Assembly (NCBI GenBank): GCA_018402345.1
Contig: JAGYIV010000012.1
Span: 186,001-250,000, forward strand
DNA length: 64,000 nucleotides
Source of the DNA: Terrimicrobiaceae bacterium
GTDB taxonomy: Bacteria; Verrucomicrobiota; Verrucomicrobiia; Chthoniobacterales; Terrimicrobiaceae
Direction of reading: 5' to 3'
In this document: positions 24,101 through 33,125 of the stretch, one piece after another
Layout of the letters: each line of letters starts with the position of its first letter
How positions within the stretch are numbered: position 1 is the stretch's first letter
Notes under the pieces: generated by a model
The model's database searches: none
The model's input: the letters and a program-made list of their open reading frames with translations, nothing else
Told to the model about the DNA's origin: nothing
Made by a program: the position numbers and the translations under genes

Positions 24101-24871
24101 ATGAACCCAGCGGAACTTTTCAACCTTGGGGGCAAAACGGCGGTCGTCATTGGCGGCACAGGCGAACTTTGCGGAGCCATGGCCGAGGGATTGGCGGCGG
24201 CTGGAGGGAAGATCGTTCTCGTCGGGCGCGATGCTTCCAAGGCCGAGAAGCGCATGGCTGCGATCACGGCTGGCGGAGGGCAAGTTTCCTTCGAGGCATG
24301 CGAAGTTTCCTCCCGCAGCGCCCTTGAAGACCTCGCCCGCCGCATCTCCAACGGGCACGGCAAGATCGACATTCTGGTTAACGGCGCCGGGGTGAACAGC
24401 GCCACGCCATTTCTCGACATCTCCGACGAGGAAATGGACCGCATCATCACGATCAATCTCAAGGCGGTCCTGGTCGCCTGTCAGGTTTTCGGCAAGCTCA
24501 TGGTCGCCTCGGGCGGCGGCAGCATCATCAATCTCGGCTCCATGTCGGGGATCATTCCGCTGTCGCGTGTCTTCACCTACTCGGCGACAAAGGCGGCGGT
24601 GCACAACCTCTCAAAAAACCTCGCCCGCGAATGGGCGGCGCAGGGGGTGCGCGTCAACACGCTCGTGCCCGGGTTTTTCCCCGCCGAGCAGAACCGCAAA
24701 GTCCTCACGCCAGACCGCGTGGCCAGCATCATGGGGCACACGCCGATGAAACGCTTTGGCGAGGCCCGCGAACTCATCGGCGCCGCGCTGCTCCTTGCTT
24801 CCGACGCCGGCAGCTTCATCACCGGCACAGAACTCGTCGTCGACGGCGGGTTCGCCTCCATGACCATATGA
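24101..24871 (+). CDS. SDR-family oxidoreductase of the sugar-acid operon
   Basis: 256 residues, classical short-chain dehydrogenase. The NAD(P) site is [19 protein letters not shown], the NNAG-equivalent is NGAGVNS, the catalytic Ser lies in [15 protein letters not shown], and [11 protein letters not shown] holds the catalytic Tyr/Lys; the end [16 protein letters not shown] is typical. In uronate operons such SDRs replace UxuB-type mannonate (fructuronate) oxidoreductase. That reaction would follow the glucuronate isomerase encoded next, but it is an inference from context. The stop overlaps the uxaC start (ATGA), so the two are coupled. A decayed copy of its 5' end lies at 22640. Confidence 0.88.
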   Translation: MNPAELFNLGGKTAVVIGGTGELCGAMAEGLAAAGGKIVLVGRDASKAEKRMAAITAGGGQVSFEACEVSSRSALEDLARRISNGHGKIDILVNGAGVNSATPFLDISDEEMDRIITINLKAVLVACQVFGKLMVASGGGSIINLGSMSGIIPLSRVFTYSATKAAVHNLSKNLAREWAAQGVRVNTLVPGFFPAEQNRKVLTPDRVASIMGHTPMKRFGEARELIGAALLLASDAGSFITGTELVVDGGFASMTI

Positions 24872-26313
24872 AATTCATCCACGACGATTTTCTTCTTGAG
24901 ACGCCGCAGGCGCGGCGCCTCTACCACGAGCATGCCGCTCCGCAGCCGATCATCGACTACCACTGCCATTTGCCGCCTGCCGAAATCGCGCAGGACAAGC
25001 GGTGGAGTGACATTTCCGAACTCTGGCTCGGCGGCGACCACTACAAATGGCGGGCCATGCGCTCGGTTGGGATCAATGAAAAGTTCTGCACCGGCGATGC
25101 GACCCCTTGGGAGAAGTTCGCCCAATACGCCGGGGCCATGCCGCAGTTCCTCCGCAACCCGCTCTACCATTGGTCGCACCTCGAGTTGGCGCGCTATTTC
25201 GGCATCGACGACCGCCTGCTCGGTCCCTCCACCGCGCGGGACATTTTCGATCGTTGCAACGACATGCTCGCGCAGCCCGGTTTTTCGGCGCGCGGGTTCA
25301 TGGAGCGCTCGAATGTCGAGGTGGTCTGCACCACCGACGATCCGGTGGATTCGTTGGAACACCACCGCGCCATCGCGGCGGATAAAAATTTCAAGATCCG
25401 CGTGCTGCCGACCTGGCGGCCCGACAAGGCGCTGTGGATCGACCGCCCCGAGGGGTTCACCGCTTGGCTCGGCGCGTTGGAGCAAGCCGCCGACATGAGT
25501 GTGGCCACGCTGGACGACCTGATGTCGGCCCTCCAGAAGCGGCATGATTTTTTCTCCGACAACGGATGCAGGTTGTCCGACCGCGGCCTGGAGACCATCT
25601 GGGCCGAGGATTGCCCGAGGAACGAAGCGGCGGCGATTTTCGCCAAGGCCCGCGCGGGCCAATCCATCACGCCTGCGGAGGTGTCGCGCTACAAATCCTA
25701 CCTCCTGCACGAACTCGCTGTGATGGATGCGGCGAAAGGCTGGACGATGCAAATCCACTACGGTGCGCTGCGCTCGAACAACACGCGCATGTTGCATCAA
25801 ATCGGGCCCGATACCGGCTTCGATTCGATCGGAGACTGGCCTGTGGCCTCGGCCATGTCGCGGCACTTCGACCGGTTGGACAGCGCGGGCAATCTGCCCA
25901 AGACGATCATCTACAACCTCAATCCACGCGACAACGAGGTCATCGCCACGATGCTCGGCAATTTCCAAGACGGCATCACCGCCGGCAAAATGCAATTCGG
26001 CAGCGGATGGTGGTTCAACGACCAGCTCGACGGCATGACCCGCCAGATCGAGGCCCTCTCGCAGCTCGGCGTGCTCGCGCGTTTTGTCGGCATGCTCACC
26101 GACAGCCGCTCCTTCCTTTCCTATACTCGGCACGAATACTTCCGCCGGTTGCTCTGCAATATCCTCGGCCGCGACATGCAGCGCGGGCTCGTTCCCGACG
26201 ACATCGACCTGGTCGGTGGATTGGTCGCCGATATCAGCTATCGGAACGCCCGCGAGTATTTCGGTTTTCCGGCGGTGGGCGACTCCCCTGCTGTTGATTC
26301 CATTTCAGCCTGA
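24868..26313 (+). CDS. uxaC: glucuronate/galacturonate isomerase
   Basis: 481 residues from the ATG overlapping the SDR stop; the longer open frame from 24631 is the SDR shadow. UxaC, a metal-dependent amidohydrolase-fold enzyme, interconverts D-glucuronate and D-fructuronate (and galacturonate/tagaturonate). Visible hallmarks are [17 protein letters not shown], the metal HxH in [35 protein letters not shown] and [20 protein letters not shown]. Length is normal (about 470). It gives the operon its best-defined activity: uronate catabolism. Confidence 0.95.
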   Translation: MKFIHDDFLLETPQARRLYHEHAAPQPIIDYHCHLPPAEIAQDKRWSDISELWLGGDHYKWRAMRSVGINEKFCTGDATPWEKFAQYAGAMPQFLRNPLYHWSHLELARYFGIDDRLLGPSTARDIFDRCNDMLAQPGFSARGFMERSNVEVVCTTDDPVDSLEHHRAIAADKNFKIRVLPTWRPDKALWIDRPEGFTAWLGALEQAADMSVATLDDLMSALQKRHDFFSDNGCRLSDRGLETIWAEDCPRNEAAAIFAKARAGQSITPAEVSRYKSYLLHELAVMDAAKGWTMQIHYGALRSNNTRMLHQIGPDTGFDSIGDWPVASAMSRHFDRLDSAGNLPKTIIYNLNPRDNEVIATMLGNFQDGITAGKMQFGSGWWFNDQLDGMTRQIEALSQLGVLARFVGMLTDSRSFLSYTRHEYFRRLLCNILGRDMQRGLVPDDIDLVGGLVADISYRNAREYFGFPAVGDSPAVDSISA

Positions 26314-26328
26314 CTCCCTGACAAGCCT

Positions 26329-29300
26329 ATGACACCCGTCACCGCGCGACTCGATAAACTCTCCATTCCCACCTACGGACTGGGCTGTCCGGAACGAAAT
26401 CCCCTCTTCTTCGAGAAGCGCGTGTATCAGGGCTCAAGCGGCAAGGTGTATCCGGTTCCATTCATCGACAAGGTGTATCAGGACGAGCCGCCGAAGCCGG
26501 TGGACTATGTTGCGGCCCGGTCTGGAGAACGAGTTTGTGCGGCTGGTGATGCTGCCCGAGATCGGCGGGCGGATTTTTCTGGGGCAGGACAAGGCAAACG
26601 CCGATTACGATTTTTTTTACAGGCAGGAGGTGATCAAGCCCGCGCTGGTCGGCCTTGCCGGGCCATGGGTCTCGGGTGGCGTCGAGTTCAACTGGCCGCA
26701 GCACCACCGGCCAGGCACCTACCTCCCTACCGATGTGGAGATCGAGGACGAGGGCGAGGGAGTTTTCACCGTTTGGCAGTCCGAGCACGATCCGCTCAAC
26801 CGACTGAAAGGCATGCACGGGATTCGACTGCGGCCCGGCAGTTCGTTGATCGAGCTGCGCGGCCGGCTCTACAACCGCACGCCGTTCACCCAGACCTTTC
26901 TTTGGTGGGCGAATGTGGCGGCGCGTGTTCACGACAACTACCAGAGCTTTTTCCCGACCGATGTGCACTATGTGGCCGATCATGCGGTGCGGGCGATGTC
27001 ATCGTTCCCGCTGGCGGAGAATTTCTACTATGGCGTGGACTATGCCGTGCGCCGCGGGGCGAACGACCTGACCTTGTATAAAAACATCCCGGTGCCGACG
27101 AGTTACATGGTGTGCCAAACGCAGGAGGATTTCTTCGGCGGCTACGACCACGACGCACAGGGAGGATTTGTCCATGTCGCCAACAAATACATCAGCCCCG
27201 GCAAGAAGCAGTGGACCTGGGGCAACCACGAGTTCGGCTGGGCTTGGGACAGGGAATTGACCGATACCGGCGGCCCGTATGTGGAACTGATGGCTGGTGT
27301 TTATACCGACAACCAGCCGGACTTCACTTACATCGCCCCCTACGAGACCAAGACATTTTCGCAGTTCTGGTGGCCGTATCAAAAGCTCGGCCCGGTTCAA
27401 CAGGCGAACACGCTTGCGGCGGTCCGATTGGTGGTCCGCGACGACCGCTCGATCGACTTGGGGTTGGCTGTTTCGCGCCCGATGGAAGGGCTTGCGCGCG
27501 GTTTTGAAAGATGGCGACCGTGTGATTCTGGATGCGATCTTGAATGCCTCGCCGGACACGCCATGGCAACACATCGGGCTTCGCTTTGACGGAGATACCG
27601 ACACTTCGCTGTGCTTGTGGGTTTTCAATTCCAAGGGCGAAGCGGTCATCGGATATCGGCCAGTGGAACCTGCGAGTGCCACGCGTGATCGCCGGTTGGC
27701 CACCGAGCCACCGATGCCGGAGGAGATTTCCTCGGCCGATGAATTGTATCTGACCGGCGAGCATCTCGATCAATACCGGCATCCCACGCGCTACCCTGAG
27801 ATTTATTGGGAGGCGGGCTTAAAGCGCGATCCAGGTGACGCGCGTTGCAATATCGCACTCGGCCGCCTCAAGCTCTCGCGAGGTCTCTTCGACGAGGCGG
27901 CGGACTACTTCACCGCGGCGATCTCGCGACTCACCTTCCGGCATCCGAACCCCGAGACCGGCGAAGCGCACTATTTGCTCGGTCTGGTGCGGCGATTCCA
28001 GGGAAACGATGCCGCAGCCCGGCCTCTTGTTGCCAAAGCGGCATGGAATTTCGCCTGGCGGGCGGCGGCCAACTACGAACTCGCTTGCCTCGACTTGAAA
28101 AACGGTGATGTCACAACCGCCCTGCGAACTGTTGAGGAATCCCTCGAAACGAACGCCACCAACAACAAGGCGCATGTCCTCAAGGCCATCTGCCTGCGCA
28201 ATCTCGGGCGGGGCGGCGAATCGCGGGAAACACTCAATGCCCTTCTCGCAATCGACCGTCTTGACCATTGGGCGCTTGCCGAGTTGCAGTTGCAGGAAAA
28301 TGGCCTTGCCCGCCTTTCCCCGCTGAGCCGAAACGATGCCCAAACCGCGCTTGATGTTGCCTTCGATTACGCGGATTGCGGTTGTCTTGCCGAAGCCGTC
28401 TCGATCCTCGAAACCCACCACTCCGCGGATGTCCAACCTGTCGCCGTTCCGAATCCGTTGGAGCGCTCCCCTTCGACCTGTTACACTCTGGCCTGGCTTT
28501 ACGCCCGTCTTGGGGAAGCGGCGAAATCCTCGGCATCCTTGGAGCATGCGCGCCAACTGGCCGCCGACTATTTTTTCCCCTCGCGGATTCACGAATCGGT
28601 CGTTCTCGAGTGGGCATTGACGCAACCCGGTTGCGATCGAAATGCCGCCTACGGTCTCGGGAATTTCTTTTACGACAAGAAGCGCCACCTCGACGCCATC
28701 GCCGCGTGGGAAAAGGCTCGGGAGGCTGATGGCGCGTTCGCCACAGTGCATCGCAATCTCGGCATTGCGTATTGGAATACGCGCCGGGACGGAAATGCCG
28801 CCCGGGCCAGCTACGAAAAGGCGCTCGCGTGCGATCCCGCCGATTCGCGTCTTGTTTCCGAGTGTGTCCAGCTTTGCGCCAAGCTGGGTGACAGCCCCGC
28901 CTCGCAACTTGCGTTTTTGGAATCCCATCTTGATCTCACACTCGACCGCGATGATGCGACCGTGGAACTCGCCTCCCTCTACAACGAGACCGCCCAACCG
29001 CAAAAGGCCCTCGACCTCCTCACTTCGCGGAGCTTCCACCCGTGGGAAGGCGGGGAGGGGAAAGTGCTTCGCCAATACACCTCCGCGCGATTGCAGCTTG
29101 GCCAAGAGGCGTTGGCCGCCGGGGATGCCGCCAAGGCCCTTGAGCATTTCAATCTGGCCATGGAAACCCCCGATCGCCTCGGAGAGAAATACCATCTCCT
29201 CCAAGCCAAGGCCGATGTGATTTACTGGCAAGGCATGGCCCTCCGCGCGCTCGGGCATGACAGGGAGGCGTTTGCCAAGTTTCAAGAAGCCGCTGCGGAA

Positions 29301-29582
29301 TCCGGCGATTTTCAAGGCATGGCGGTGACGGCGTTTTCCGAGTTGAGCATTTTCAAGGCCCTCGCCCTGCGTGAACTCGGCCGCGATGCCGAGGCCCGAG
29401 AGGTGCTGGAAGCCATGGCTGCCTATGCGCGCGCGGAGATGCAAACCCCGGCGAAGATCGACTATTTCGCCACTTCTCTGCCGAACCTGTTGGTCTTCGA
29501 GGAGGACATCCAAGAAGCAAAGAAAAGCCGCATGGAGCATCTCTTGAATCAAGCCCTCCGGCACCTGGCAGCCTCCACCTAG
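26329..29582 (+). pseudogene. DUF5107 and TPR-repeat protein, split by two frameshifts
   Basis: About 1,083 residues if repaired. Frame 1 starts at 26329 (MTPVTARLDKLSIPTYGLG), passes to a second frame near 26,505 (LRPGLENEFVRLVMLPEIGGR) and to a third near 27,500 (VLKDGDRVILDAILNASPD). The first ~430 residues are a DUF5107-like beta-sandwich (aldose-epimerase-like: WPQHHRPGTYLP, MHGIRLRPGSSLIELRGRL); the rest is a long array of tetratricopeptide-like helices (YLLGLVRRFQGNDAAARPLV, HRNLGIAYWNTRRDGNAA). Such proteins occur beside glycoside and uronate catabolism genes, possibly as carbohydrate-binding or processing factors. It follows uxaC by 15 bases. Two clean single-base shifts suggest either recent decay or assembly indels. 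Its TAG stop is formed at the border of an IS630-family element. Confidence 0.8.
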
Positions 29583-30784
29583 TATCTCGTAACACTTATA
29601 TTTTCGCATTGTAAATTTGGCCTTGCTGGATTTTTCTCCGGCATGGCCAATCGATACAAAGTCACCCTCACGCAATCGGAACGCACCGAACTCACGCAAC
29701 TCACCCGCTGCGGGAAGACCCCTGCCGCGAAGTTTCTCCACGCTCGCGCCCTGCTCCTGTGCGATGCGGGCGAGCACGGCGACCCTTGGAAAGTGGCCGA
29801 TGTGGCAGCAGCTTTGGGGATCAGCTCCCGCACCGTGGAGCACCTCAAACAACGTTTTGTCGAAGAAGGCTTGAGGCGGCCTTGGTTCGCAAGCCCCTTG
29901 CAAACCGCGGGATGTCACTTTCGACGGAACATTTGACGCGCGCCTGACCGCGCTGGCTTGCTCGCCGGCCCCGGAGGGTTACCAACGCTGGACGGTGCGG
30001 CTCTTGGCCGACAAGCTCGTCGAACTCAAAATCGTGGATGCGGTATCGGTGATGACGGTGCAGCGCTCGCTAAAAAAAACGAGTTGCAGCCTCATTTGAG
30101 CAAATACTGGAAGATTCCGCCCGACGGGGATGCAGCCTTTGTCGCCGCCATGGAAGATGTCTTGAATGTTTACCGGTTGCCCTACGATCCCCGCTTCCCT
30201 GTGGTCTGCATGGATGAGTCGAGCAAGCAGTTGATCGGCGAGGTGCATGCCCCCATTGCGGCCAAGCCCGGCCAAGTCGCCATTGCCGATCACGAATATG
30301 TGCGTCACGGCGTGGCCATGGTTTTCGTCGAGGTTGAACCGCTGGCCGGCCGCCGCCATGTCGAAGTCACCGAACGCCGCACACGACAGGACTGGGCTCA
30401 CTTCATCAAGGGAATGCTCGAGGAACGCTACCCCGAAGCCATCAAGGTGCGATTGGTCATGGACAACCTCAACACCCATGCCATCGCCTCGCTCTACGAA
30501 ACCTTCCCGCCGGTCGAAGCGCGCCGCTTGGCCGATCGTCTCGAAATCCACTACACGCCCAAACACGGCAGTTGGCTCAACATCGCAGAAATCGAACTCA
30601 GCGCCCTCAACAGTCAATGCCTGCGCCGCCGAATCCCGGACATCGAATCCATGCGCTGCCAAACCTCCGCGTGGCAAAACCACCGCAACAACCGTGGCGC
30701 TCCCATCAACTGGCGCTTCACAACCGAAGACGCTCGTATCAAGCTGCTCAGACTTTATCCGAAACTTTAGCTGTTACTGGATAG
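29582..30784 (+). mobile_element. IS630-family insertion sequence, decayed
   Basis: 1,203 bases flanked by TA on both sides (29580-29581 and 30785-30786), the target duplication of IS630/Tc1-mariner elements. Terminal repeats are imperfect: GTATCTCGTAACACTTAT at the left against CTATCCAGTAACAGCTAA read inwards from the right (12 of 18 positions). It contains one frame-broken DDE transposase. The left TA plus the first base G of the element form the TAG stop of the preceding gene; the right side leaves 2 bases before the stop codon of the antitoxin gene. Confidence 0.85.
29643..30770 (+). pseudogene. IS630-family transposase, frameshifted
   Basis: The N-terminal HTH part reads in one frame (MANRYKVTLTQSERTELTQL, VADVAAALGISSRTVEHLKQ), then continues in two other frames after single-base losses near 29,870 and 29,905 (VRKPLANRG, then FDGTFDARLTALACS). 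It returns to the first frame at a run of eight A at 30072-30079 (KKNELQPHLSKYWKIPP). The DDE triad is seen in VVCMDESSKQ, VMDNLNTH and LNIAEIELSALN. The A-run could be a programmed -1 site, as some IS families use; the two earlier shifts are not explained by that and probably disable the gene. Confidence 0.85.
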
Positions 30785-30788
30785 TAGG

Positions 30789-31022
30789 TCACTCTCTGCG
30801 CTCCTTGGAAAGCATGGTTACGGCACTCTGCTCAAGCTTTCCGCCAGCTGGTGCCGCCCCGCCGAATCTCGTGCGAAAATCGGGCCGCGCCGTGTCGCCA
30901 GCGGGGTTGATGATCGCCACAACGCGCTTGCGCTTGGTGATGGCGATGCTCTCGCCCTCGAATAGCAGGGCTTCCAACCTCGGGAAATGGGATCGCACCT
31001 CACGGATGGGGGCTGTTTTCAT
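30789..31022 (-). CDS. orphan antitoxin, Phd/YefM family
   Basis: 77 residues: MKTAPIREVRSHFPRLEALL, then GESIAITKRKRVVAIINP, the typical Phd/YefM N-terminal DNA-binding and dimerisation half, with a polar toxin-binding tail (PDFRTRFGG). These antitoxins normally precede a Doc, YoeB or PIN toxin gene on the same strand. Here the stop lies 5 bases from the IS630 element, beyond which is the convergent TPR gene, so no toxin follows. It is an orphan or the remains of a pair; a PIN-type toxin tail 2.2 kb away is not in the expected position. Confidence 0.82.
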   Translation of the reverse strand: MKTAPIREVRSHFPRLEALLFEGESIAITKRKRVVAIINPAGDTARPDFRTRFGGAAPAGGKLEQSAVTMLSKERRE

Positions 31023-31136
31023 TGTGATTCAAAAATGCGTCACAACGCCGCAAGTTTCAAGGGTGGTCTCCGATGCCCGACTTGGACCATCAGGAGCCGC
31101 AGAGATGCGGAAGTTGGCTGAGAAATTCCTGCAAGC

Positions 31137-32213
31137 TTATGGCGGTGACGGATTCTGACAAAGGATAGGAATCCCCTCCAGGCGTGAGGAAATACCCCCG
31201 CGTGCCTGCAGCGTCTTGGCGCTCTCAAGAAAAGCAGGGCTGAGCTTCGGCGATAGCGTGCGTTTGATCTCGATGGCGATGACCTCGCCCGACGAAGTTT
31301 CGAGAACCAAATCGATTTCGGCCCCGGCTTGAGTGCGGTAGTGGCTGAAGTTGGTGCCTTTGGGGAGTATGGGAATGATCTGCTCCAGGCAGTATCCTTC
31401 CCAAGAATGGCCGCAGAGAGGATGGCCGAGCAAATGTTCCAGATCATCAATTCCGGCAAGGGAGTGAAGGAGGTCGCTGTCCCTCCAATAGACCTTGGGC
31501 GATTTGACAAGCCGCTTTCCAGCATTCCTGCTCCACGCCGGAATGCTGCGCACAAGATAGAGTCCTTCGAGCAAATCAAGATAGTGGCGAACGGTTTTTC
31601 CATCGATTCCCAAAGAACCGGCCATCCGGCTGAGATTCAATGTGGCTCCCTGCTGATGGGCCACCATGGAGCACAAACGACGCAACAACAAAGGAGCGGC
31701 GTTAATACCGAGCTGTGGCAGATATCGCTCGACATAGCTGATGATAAAATCCTCACACCATTGGCGCGAGGCGGAATCGTCCGTAGCCAGAAAGCTATCG
31801 GGATAGCCGCCGCGAACCCAGTGGCGATCCATCTCCTCGTCTCGACTTCCAAGTTCCGTGAGATTGAACGGGCAAAGCTCCAGGTAGCTGATTCGACCGG
31901 CAAGCGTCTCGGAATTTTGTCGGAGAAGCTCTGGCGAGGCAGACCCGAGAATCAGAATTTGCCCGAAGGCTTCGCCCGCTCGGCGCCTCTCATCGACCAG
32001 ACTCCGAAGCACTGGAAACAAATCCGGCAAGCGTTGAATCTCATCAAGGATGACCAGATGATCTGCAAACTTGCCAAGGTAAAGCTCCGGGTCCGCGAGC
32101 TTGGCGATGTCTGAAGGGCGCTCCAGATCGAGATAATGCATAGGCTTTCCAATCTCCAAGCTCCGAGCCAGTGTCGTCTTGCCCACTTGTCGCGATCCCA
32201 GCAGCGCGACCAC
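31137..32213 (-). CDS. AAA+ ATPase with DUF4143 domain (N-terminus truncated)
   Basis: 358 residues from a GTG at 32213. The Walker A is LLGSRQVGKTTLARSL, immediately at the N-terminus; Walker B is HLVILDEIQRLPDLF; a sensor-like ILGSASPELLR follows. The C-terminal half is DUF4143 (YVERYLPQLGI, LRRLCSMVAHQQGATLNLSR) ending in a PD-(D/E)XK-like segment (FSHYRTQAGAEIDLVLE, IAIEIKRT). Relatives have some 15-20 residues before the P-loop; here the in-frame sequence upstream runs to a TAA without any ATG. The function of the family is not established; genes of this type are frequent in accessory regions and patchily distributed. Confidence 0.82.
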   Translation of the reverse strand: MVALLGSRQVGKTTLARSLEIGKPMHYLDLERPSDIAKLADPELYLGKFADHLVILDEIQRLPDLFPVLRSLVDERRRAGEAFGQILILGSASPELLRQNSETLAGRISYLELCPFNLTELGSRDEEMDRHWVRGGYPDSFLATDDSASRQWCEDFIISYVERYLPQLGINAAPLLLRRLCSMVAHQQGATLNLSRMAGSLGIDGKTVRHYLDLLEGLYLVRSIPAWSRNAGKRLVKSPKVYWRDSDLLHSLAGIDDLEHLLGHPLCGHSWEGYCLEQIIPILPKGTNFSHYRTQAGAEIDLVLETSSGEVIAIEIKRTLSPKLSPAFLESAKTLQARGGISSRLEGIPILCQNPSPP

Positions 32214-32640
32214 GGGAGTTCCGAAGGGTAAAGGAGCTGGAGCGACTGAGTCAAAGAACTCAGAGGGTGAATGAATTCGAGAGAATCCTATTAGATCGTT
32301 TTATAGGTTCGCTGCTTTCGGAAACCGCTTTTGTGAATTGCTCGCTTTGCTCGCCCGGTGGGCTGCCGTTGGCAGTCTTTCTTCGCAGCGCTCCGATCCT
32401 GAAAATCCTGTCATCCTGTCTAAAAAACCATTTTCGGGATAAGCAGAAGCAGTTCTCGAGAAATTGATTTTTGTCACCGCTGGAACTTAACGGGCCTGAA
32501 TCGTCAGATTTGAGATGAAGCGCGGGCTGAGTATTCGGAACATGGGTGCTGAATTTCCGCAGTGCGGTTCTGGTGGCGAGCACCCGAAGATTGATTTTCA
32601 GGACAGCATGAGTCACTTGCGCGATTGAAGTGATGATTTA

Positions 32641-32736
32641 CGGGACACAAGTCTCGTGGTTCAAAACAAGTGGGTTACGGGGTAAACCGGCAAAAAAATG
32701 GCCGATCGGCCAAAAAGTTTGCGGAATTGGGTGGGG
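32641..32736. repeat. direct repeat copy 1 (96 bp)
   Basis: Starts CGGGACACAAGTCTCG and ends GGAATTGGGTGGGG. It matches copy 2 at 32817-32912 with only three differences seen over 96 bases. Each copy contains a 12-base perfect palindrome, GGCCGATCGGCC, within A-runs. A related but shorter ACTTGCGnG/ACACAAG border precedes both copies. No coding frame is shared. Confidence 0.85.
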
Positions 32737-32816
32737 TGGGGCGAGGGTAGTGATTTACCGCATTTTGTGGGAGCGAGGGCGCGATGATCGATCGACAGAG
32801 CAGCCTGAGTTACTTG

Positions 32817-32912
32817 CGGGACACAAGTCTCGGGGTTCAAAACAAGTGGGTTACGGCATAAACCGGCAAAAAAATGGCCGATCGGCCAAAAAGTTTGCGG
32901 AATTGGGTGGGG
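32817..32912. repeat. direct repeat copy 2 (96 bp)
   Basis: Second copy of the 96-base repeat, spaced 176 bases start to start from copy 1, same orientation. It keeps the palindrome GGCCGATCGGCC. Three substitutions against copy 1 (T/G after AAGTCTCG and GG/CA after GTTACGG). Confidence 0.85.
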
Positions 32913-33035
32913 GCGGACCTTGGCCTTTGGGCTTCGACTGTCCAACTATCCAACAACATTCATTTTATCGGCTTTCAGATCACGATCCGCGCGCCGAGCA
33001 GGATGGGATCAAACTTTCACATCAGCTGAAGCGTT

Positions 33036-33110
33036 TTACCAGGTGCTGGCGACGGGATAGGGATCGAAGGCGGGGTCTTTGGTGATGATCCCTATGCGTC
33101 TTTGGATGCC
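33036..33110 (-). pseudogene. C-terminal remnant of a PIN-domain (VapC-like) toxin
   Basis: Read leftwards to a TAA at 33036, the frame gives IQRRIGIITKDPAFDPYPVA and ends STW. A beta strand followed by T-x-D-x-x-F-x-x-Y-x-V and a final Trp is the usual C-terminus of PIN-domain toxins that pair with Phd/YefM-like antitoxins. Upstream the similarity ends after a few residues and runs into the start of the beta-helix gene on the other strand, so only about 25 residues remain. Confidence 0.45.
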
Positions 33111-33125
33111 ACACGCCGATAAATC

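Larger units (their letters stand above)
32214..33035. other. non-coding accessory stretch with direct repeats
   Basis: About 820 bases without a supportable gene. It contains a duplicated 96-base segment (listed separately) and short frames without motifs. The left third is A/T-richer than the flanks. The region is bounded by decayed genes on both sides, consistent with a site of repeated insertion and deletion. Confidence 0.55.

Noticed and set aside
24631-24867. Extended N-terminus of uxaC
   Set aside because: The extra residues are Arg/His-rich shadow of the SDR gene; the ATG at 24868 overlaps the SDR stop and begins the known UxaC N-terminus.
27819-29918. Minus-strand open frame of 699 codons
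   Set aside because: Antisense to the TPR repeat region and running into the IS element; the sense frame has TPR-like repeats, this one has no recognisable domain.
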